NCBI RefSeq assembly: GCF_042477335.2
Contig: NC_091255.1
Location: 17,400,501 to 17,464,500, forward strand
DNA from: Ovis canadensis
Lineage: Eukaryota; Chordata; Mammalia; Artiodactyla; Bovidae
DNA: 64,000 nucleotides
Direction of reading: 5' to 3'
Made by a program: the position numbers and the translations under genes. The first letter of the stretch is position 1, and the number at the start of each line of letters is the position of its first letter. This document shows positions 58,915 through 64,000 of this stretch, one piece after another. The notes under the pieces are model-generated. The model saw only the letters and a list, made by a program, of their open reading frames with translations, ran no database searches and was not told where the DNA came from.

Positions 58915-59080
58915 CGCCTTTTGCCTCTGTCCCACTCCTTCCCCCGCCACACCACCTTTCCATGTCTTCTTCCTTCACCATTCTATTCCCCCAGCTTCCT
59001 TCCTTATGATAAATTTTCTCCTTTGAATTCTTCATTTATTTCACTTTCTTTTACTTCAACGTTTTTTTCTTCTACCCTTG
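58915..59080 (+). other. Pyrimidine-rich tract upstream of the second OR4D1-type gene
   Basis: C/T-rich tract equivalent to 20,402-20,600. Confidence 0.68.
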
Positions 59081-59454
59081 GATCAATACCACCTTCTGAA
59101 ATTGCCGTCATTTCAGAAGAACTCTAAGTCCCCTTCAAACAATGTATTTATGTATTTCTTCACTAATGAAATACTTACTCCATGCCATTTTCCCACATAT
59201 AATCTGAGGAGCCTCATTTAGTAAGGGTTACCTACCCTGGAGGTTGGAAAGAAATGGAATGTTCCAGATGTGCAGCTGTATTCAGAGACTCCCTCACATG
59301 TCCTGAACCCCAATAACTTTTAACACACCTAGCAGTTAACCCCAGTTAACACCACCTAAATTGGAATATTTAGGACATTCTCTGCTTTGAGGATTAACCC
59401 CATAAACAGCAAAAAAAAATCCTTAAACAGTTCAGCTAAAACTGGATCTCTCTC
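59081..59454. other. Intergenic flank shared with unit A
   Basis: Aligns with about 21,755-22,010 (AGAAGAACTCTAAGTCCCCTTC, then ATAATCTGAGGAGCCTCA). No gene. Confidence 0.6.
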
Positions 59455-59685
59455 TCCCAGGTGGCACACTGGTAAATAATCTGCCCTCCAATGCAGGAGT
59501 CACAAGAGACCCCTGGGTTGGGAAGATCCCATCCCATGAAGTAGGAAATGGCAACCCACTCTAGTTTTCTTGTCTGGAAAATCTCATGGACAGAGGAGCC
59601 TGGGGGGCTACAGCCCATGAAATTACAAAGAGCTGGACATGACTGAAGTGACATAGCACGCGCACTCACACATGCAGGTTTTAAT
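59455..59685 (+). mobile_element. Bov-tA SINE
   Basis: Sense Bov-tA: CTCCCAGGTGGCACACTGGT to CACGCGCACTCACACATGC. Absent from unit A near 22,010. Confidence 0.87.
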
Positions 59686-60002
59686 TACCGACCATAAGCA
59701 AAGATGGGTAGTGAAGGGCACAAATAAATTGGGAAATCAAGGCCTATGTGTCTAGCACATTATGACGAAATTCAGAAGGGAAATCAGGCACATGAGAACT
59801 TCATGAACATTCTGTTGCTTTCACTGTTGCATGAAAAAAGATGGATATAATATTCACGCTTTCTAATAACTCTAATTGAAAATAACCTGTAAGTTATGTA
59901 AAACATAATAGGTTTTTAAAATAAATTAATATTTAAAAAGGAAAAATGATTGGTGTAAAAATGTAGAGACTGGAGTAGAGTAGAAGACTACACAGAGGAG
60001 AG

Positions 60003-60215
60003 TGATTAATATTTATTATTCTAAATACTATCCTGGGAAGTCTATGTGTCATTTTATTTAATCCCTTAGCCAATTTCTATAAAGAAAACATATTTCTTTC
60101 AGATGCAGAAACTGAGACTCACATTAAATAGCTTACTCAAGGCCAAATCTCAAAGAAATAGAAGTTCTCAAATTCAATTCTGTTTGGTTTCACTCTAAGT
60201 ATCTTCCCAGCTAGA
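60003..60215 (+). mobile_element. MIR SINE upstream of the second OR4D1-type gene
   Basis: Decayed MIR with GTGTCATTTTATTTAATCCC and GATGCAGAAACTGAGACTCAC; the uninterrupted counterpart of 22,498-22,845. Confidence 0.78.
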
Positions 60216-60453
60216 TTACACTGAATCTTGGAAAGGCAGGTGGCATGTGTCTGGACGGCTTTAAGATATCTCACGTATGTTTTTCCCAGCACCAACTAGT
60301 AAACTTTCCAGAGACAAGGTCATTCAGTCAGCACTTGGTATTGTAATCTGTACATAAGAATGCCCATTATATTGTCTTGGACAACTGAATTGAGCCCTTG
60401 AGCACTAAGAGGGCAAGCAACAACTTCATGCCTATCTCTGGTGTGTTTTCTTT

Positions 60454-60455
60454 AG
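60454..60455 (+). other. Probable 3' splice site of the second OR4D1-type gene
   Basis: GTGTTTTCTTTAG ends 18 bases before the start codon, as in D1a and D2b. Confidence 0.6.
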
Positions 60456-60473
60456 GAGTATGCAGAAGACATC

Positions 60474-61409
60474 ATGGATTCAGGGAACCTCACGTGGGTA
60501 TCAGAATTTGTCTTCCTAGGGTTCTCACAGAACCAGAAGCTCCAGCTTTTCTTGTTTCTGGTGTTCCTGTTTGTCTACACAACCACTGTCATGGGAAACC
60601 TCCTCATCATGGTGACAGTGACCTCTGATTCCAGGCTCCACACACCCATGTATTTCCTGCTGAGAAACCTGGCAGTCATAGATGTCTGCTTCTCCTCAGT
60701 CACTGCCCCAAAGATGCTGGTGGACTTCCTCGCTGAGAAGAAGACCATCTCCTATGAGGGCTGCATGACTCAGATCTTCTTCTTCCACTTTCTGGGAGGT
60801 GGGACTCTCCTCTTCCTTTCAGTGATGGCCTATGACCGCTACATAGCCATCTCCCAGCCTCTCCACTACATCACCATCATGAACACTCGAGTGTGTGTGG
60901 GGCTGGTGGTTGCTGCCTGGGTAGGGGGCTTTGTCCACTCCATTGTCCAGCTGGTTCTGATGCTCCCATTGCCTTTCTGTGGACCCAACATCCTAGATAA
61001 CTTCTACTGTGACATTCCACAAGTGCTGAGGCTTGCCTGCATGGACACCTCCCTCCTGGAGTTCCTTATGATCTCCAACAGTGGGATGCTGGTCCTCATC
61101 TGGTTCCTCCTCCTTCTGATCTCTTACACAGTCATTCTGGTGATGCTGAGGTCGCACTCTGGGCAGGCGAGGAGGAAGGCAGCTTCCACCTGCACCATCC
61201 ACATCATTGTTGTGTCTATGGTCTTCATTCCCTGTATCTATATCTATGCCCGGCCCTTCACCTCTTTCCCCATGGACAAAGCTGTGTCCATCAGCCAAAC
61301 AGTTATCACCCCCATGCTCAACCCAATGATCTACACCCTGAGGAACCAGGAGATGCAGGCAGCAGTGAAGAGATTGGGCAAGCGCCTAGTGATTTCCAGT
61401 AGGGAGTGA
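60474..61409 (+). CDS. OR4D1: Olfactory receptor family 4 subfamily D, OR4D1-type, copy 2 (D1b)
   Basis: Intact 311-residue odorant receptor, paralogue of D1a with 26 differences by my count (about 92% identity). Class A GPCR of olfactory cilia by family; ligand unknown. Seen: NLT glycosylation site at 5-7, [13 protein letters not shown] at 55-67, Cys97, [10 protein letters not shown] at 118-127 with full DRY, ECL2 cysteines 169/179/189, KAASTC at 235-240, [12 protein letters not shown] at 280-291. Many D1a/D1b differences lie in or near TM3 and the loops (Q95E, A98T, L106F, V111L, F112L), where ligand contacts are expected in ORs, so the pair may differ in tuning. Thr242 of the KAASTCTTH segment is Ile here. 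A 20-codon upstream frame at 60,460-60,519 overlaps the start, as in D1a. Confidence 0.97.
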   Translation: MDSGNLTWVSEFVFLGFSQNQKLQLFLFLVFLFVYTTTVMGNLLIMVTVTSDSRLHTPMYFLLRNLAVIDVCFSSVTAPKMLVDFLAEKKTISYEGCMTQIFFFHFLGGGTLLFLSVMAYDRYIAISQPLHYITIMNTRVCVGLVVAAWVGGFVHSIVQLVLMLPLPFCGPNILDNFYCDIPQVLRLACMDTSLLEFLMISNSGMLVLIWFLLLLISYTVILVMLRSHSGQARRKAASTCTIHIIVVSMVFIPCIYIYARPFTSFPMDKAVSISQTVITPMLNPMIYTLRNQEMQAAVKRLGKRLVISSRE

Positions 61410-61519
61410 ACTTAAAATAGGTTGATTTTAAAAGACAAATCTTCTCAATGAACCTTTGTTTTCCATGTGAGATGTGGAAAATATGGAGTGTGATGGTTGA
61501 AATTAAACTGATATTTCCA

Positions 61520-61760
61520 CAGACATTTTCCTGTGTCAGCTCTTTTGTTAGTTACTTTCAGACTTCTCTCTCATTCTTACAAAGCTGACAGAAGGTATGG
61601 TAGTAATATAGAGTTTTACAAACGAGAAAACTCAGAGAGAAAAAACTTGCTCAGTGATGAACAGCAAGTGAGGGGCAGAGCTTGGCCAGGAGATGGCTCC
61701 TCTGACTCCAGGTTTTGAGGCAGGAGATATGGGTGGGATTTGAAACTCAGAGTATCTCGC
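61520..61760 (+). mobile_element. MIR SINE downstream of the second OR4D1-type gene
   Basis: Counterpart of 24,170-24,400, with GGGATTTGAAACTCAGAG near its 3' end. Confidence 0.72.
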
Positions 61761-62108
61761 CATCACAAAGGAAAACTTAGAGAGTTCCTCTTTTATGGGT
61801 GAATATCTCTGCTGAATGGTCAACACTTCCATGTCAAATCTGGAGCAATTACATTTGTTCTCCTCCCTGCTCTTTGCCTCTTTCCCTACTGTGGTATTTC
61901 AGAAGTGATATCATTTGCTAAGCTTCTAAATATGTTTCATCCTCAAAGTACATATTTATCCACACTTTGGATTGGGTCTTTCTTGACCAAATACTTCTTG
62001 GATATTCTGCAGGATATTCTACTTTAGTGACCAAATCTTTATATACTTTGGATGATATGGCTATGAGGACAATGTTGTGGGTGGTTGGGGAACCCAGGCT
62101 TGAGAGGG

Positions 62109-63124
62109 CAGGGACCTTGTCCTGCTTCCTGAGGGAGTCCAGTAGTTTCTCCCCAAGGATATACTCTTGTCTCCTAGGGTCACTCTCCTTGTTGTATGGG
62201 TGATGTGTGGGCACTGGCTGGGAAACTGATCCTGCAGATAAAGGATCTCTAACAAGACGGATGACCTGACGACTCTTTTCCATTCTGGCCTGAAGGAAGG
62301 TGTGAAACTAAGATTTTCTCACCTGCATATAGAGCAGCTGTAAGAAGCATCCAGAAACTTGTTGGAGAATGTAGAGAATAAATAAGTGATATGGACTCCA
62401 TGCTAGTCAATCTAAAGCCTGAGGATAACCTCAAGTGTAATGGAGGGGATACAAGGCATTCAAAATAGATTCCTCAAGTGGCAAGTGAAAACCAGGCTTT
62501 AACCACCAAGTTACACTTGGTCTTGTGATTTGGAGGGAAGATGCTGAGAGCAAAGGATAAGGTGATACACCCCACAATTTATCACATGGTCAAATTGAAC
62601 AAGATCATGTAATTATCTCGTAATGCATTAGAATAGGAACATATTTGAGCAAGTACTAAGTCAGAGTTGCTATTATAGGTGCTGGGGCTACTAAATTATT
62701 GAATTTACAATCTAGTTAAGAGAAAGAACAAGAAAGATATGATAAAAGTTGTAACAAATGTACTTACAAAATGTTATTGGAATCGGAACCCAGAGAAATG
62801 GATTAATTCTGCATGCGAGAAATGGAGGAGTCACAGAGGTGATATCTGAGGACTTCAAGGTTGAGAAGGTAGTAGAAGGTATTTCAGGAAACAGAATGCA
62901 TTGCTAAAGCTACAGAAATAACCAAACATATAGCATGTGTGAGACACCATGGATTCCTGACTGCCATCTGTTCCCAGGTAACAGAGATACTGATAAGAAA
63001 CGTAGATGGAGCCTACGTTTTAGAACTTGCTGTGACCCACTGAGAGGAAGTTGCATGCACATATGTAAGCGTGTCTTTGAACCATGAACTAACCCTCAGT
63101 GCATGTTAGGCAGCTTCTAAGAGT
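62109..63124 (+). repeat. Start of segmental duplication unit C (third OR4D2 upstream flank)
   Basis: From GAGTCCAGTAGTTTCTCC at about 62,133 the sequence follows the D2 upstream flank: 62,120-63,124 aligns with about 8,795-9,805 of unit A, including ACTTGTTGGAGAATG, GTTATTGGAATC and the final CATGTTAGGCAGCTTCTAAG. Left of it is the D1 downstream flank (as at 24,700-24,960). The MER5A and the part left of 8,795 are missing from this copy. An L1 breaks the alignment at 63,125. Confidence 0.85.
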
Positions 63125-63375
63125 CTGAGTTGTTTGTTTTTTTAATAGTCAAACTTTTTATCCAAAAAGAAACAAGAAAAAAAGATCCAAAAAAATTGAA
63201 ACATGTGTATTGCCATATGTGGAACAGATCGCCAGTCCAGATTCGATGCATGAGACAGGGTGCTCAGGGCTGGTGCACTGAGATGACCCTGAGGGATGGG
63301 ATGGGGAGGGAGGTGGGAGCGGGGTTCAGGATGGGGAACTGTAGAAATTATAGAGATTATTTTATTTTAAAAAAA
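63125..63375 (+). mobile_element. L1 3' end fragment (ruminant L1), sense
   Basis: Sense L1 3' end: GATTCGATGCATGAGACAGG, GGGATGGGATGGGGAGGGAGG, then an A/T-rich tail. Confidence 0.82.
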
Positions 63376-64000
63376 TAAGCTTAAAATCTGTAGAACTAAT
63401 AGAAAACAAAAACTAAGATGATAAATATAAACATGTATGTCAGTAATTACATTAAATTTATTCAGACTAAATGTCCCAGTTAAAACAACAAAGATTGTTA
63501 TACTGAATAAAAATTTAAAATCTAACTTTATGCAGCTTACAAGACAAAACTTAAATGTAATTTAATAGAGTGAAATAATACTATCATTATACATAGCACT
63601 CAAACACTAACTAAAAAACAGCTCCCTGGGACAACCCAGAGGGATGGGGTGGGGAGGGCGGCGGGAGGTGGGGTTCAGGATGGGGGGGACACATGTCCAC
63701 CCATGGCTGATTCATGTTGATGTATGGCAAAAAACCACCACAATATTGTAAAGTAATTATTCACCAGTTAAAATTAATTAATTAATTAAAAAAAACACAA
63801 AATAGCCAATGCAGTTAGACTAATATTAGAAAAGCAGATTTTTTTAAATAATAAAGAGGGATAATTCATAATATTAGATGAGGAATACACTGAGAAGATG
63901 GAATAATTCTAAATTTGTGTGTACCTAAAATATCACCTGTGAATATATAAAGCCAATATCAGCATCATTAAATGCAGAATTTTTTTTAAATCCCAGAAGC
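63376..64000 (+). mobile_element. L1 ORF2 5' region, old, with a nested L1 3' end
   Basis: 63,430-63,600 and 63,800-64,000 resemble the endonuclease part of an old L1 ORF2 in sense orientation (CAGACTAAATGTCCCAGTTAAAA; ATAAAGAGGGATAATTCATAAT). Between them, 63,607-63,793 is a younger sense L1 3' end (CCCTGGGACAACCCAGAGGG to the AATTAATTAATTAA tail). The element runs past the window edge. Confidence 0.7.

Larger units (their letters stand above)
30540..62108 (+). repeat. Segmental duplication unit B (OR4D2-type + OR4D1-type pair)
   Basis: Second copy of the unit described at 4,874-24,960. It is longer mainly because of a LINE-rich block at 42,090-56,944. Coding identity with unit A is about nine residues in ten for both receptors; flanks align with many small gaps, so the duplication is old on the scale of ruminant evolution and predates most BovB and Bov-tA insertions seen here. 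The right limit is the junction at about 62,109. Confidence 0.85.

Overview
The window is nuclear DNA from a ruminant, almost certainly a bovid. The sign is the repeat set: BovB (RTE-clade) LINEs, Bov-A/ART2A-type fragments of the BovB 3' end, Bov-tA SINEs, artiodactyl CHR-2 SINEs and the ruminant form of L1 recur throughout, on a background of old mammalian MIR, L2, MER5A and L1M copies. I cannot tell cattle, sheep, goat and their relatives apart from this sequence.

The host genes are four intact, single-coding-exon olfactory receptor genes, all on the + strand and all 311 codons long: OR4D2-type at 11128-12063 and 34291-35226, and OR4D1-type at 23095-24030 and 60474-61409. From memory, human OR4D1 and OR4D2 are neighbours on chromosome 17q. 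Here the pair has been duplicated in tandem. Unit A (from about 4.87 kb to about 24.96 kb) and unit B (about 30.54 to 62.11 kb) each hold one D2-type and one D1-type gene in the same order, and their flanks align over kilobases between mobile-element insertions private to one copy. A third unit, C, begins at a visible junction near 62,109, where the D1 downstream flank runs straight into the D2 upstream flank. Unit C is followed to about 63,124, where an L1 interrupts it; a third D2-type gene would be expected just past the right edge.

Layout. 1-4.87 kb: repeats and AT-rich DNA, including a poly(A)-tailed retrocopy at 1009-1337. 4.87-24.96 kb: unit A, with a BovB copy at 5460-8326. 24.96-30.54 kb: spacer with SINEs and unidentified DNA. 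30.54-62.11 kb: unit B, swollen by a block of LINEs from 42 to 57 kb that includes a nearly complete BovB (43.7-47.0 kb) and a nearly full-length L1 with nested insertions (48.3-56.9 kb). 62.11-64 kb: the start of unit C and more L1.

The D1- and D2-type genes also share their upstream regions (MER5A, a block near 8.75/18.7 kb, a pyrimidine-rich tract, MIR, and a 3' splice site just before the start codon), so the D1/D2 split is itself an older tandem duplication. The four proteins should act independently in olfactory neurons as odorant GPCRs signalling through G-olf; ligands cannot be told from sequence. The first D2-type gene has lost both the AG of the shared 3' splice site and the arginine of the DRY-type motif, so it may be failing although its frame is open. 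I found no non-OR protein-coding gene, no RNA gene and no new multi-gene system; the points worth following are the duplication history, signs of gene conversion between the receptors, and several unusual retrotransposition products.
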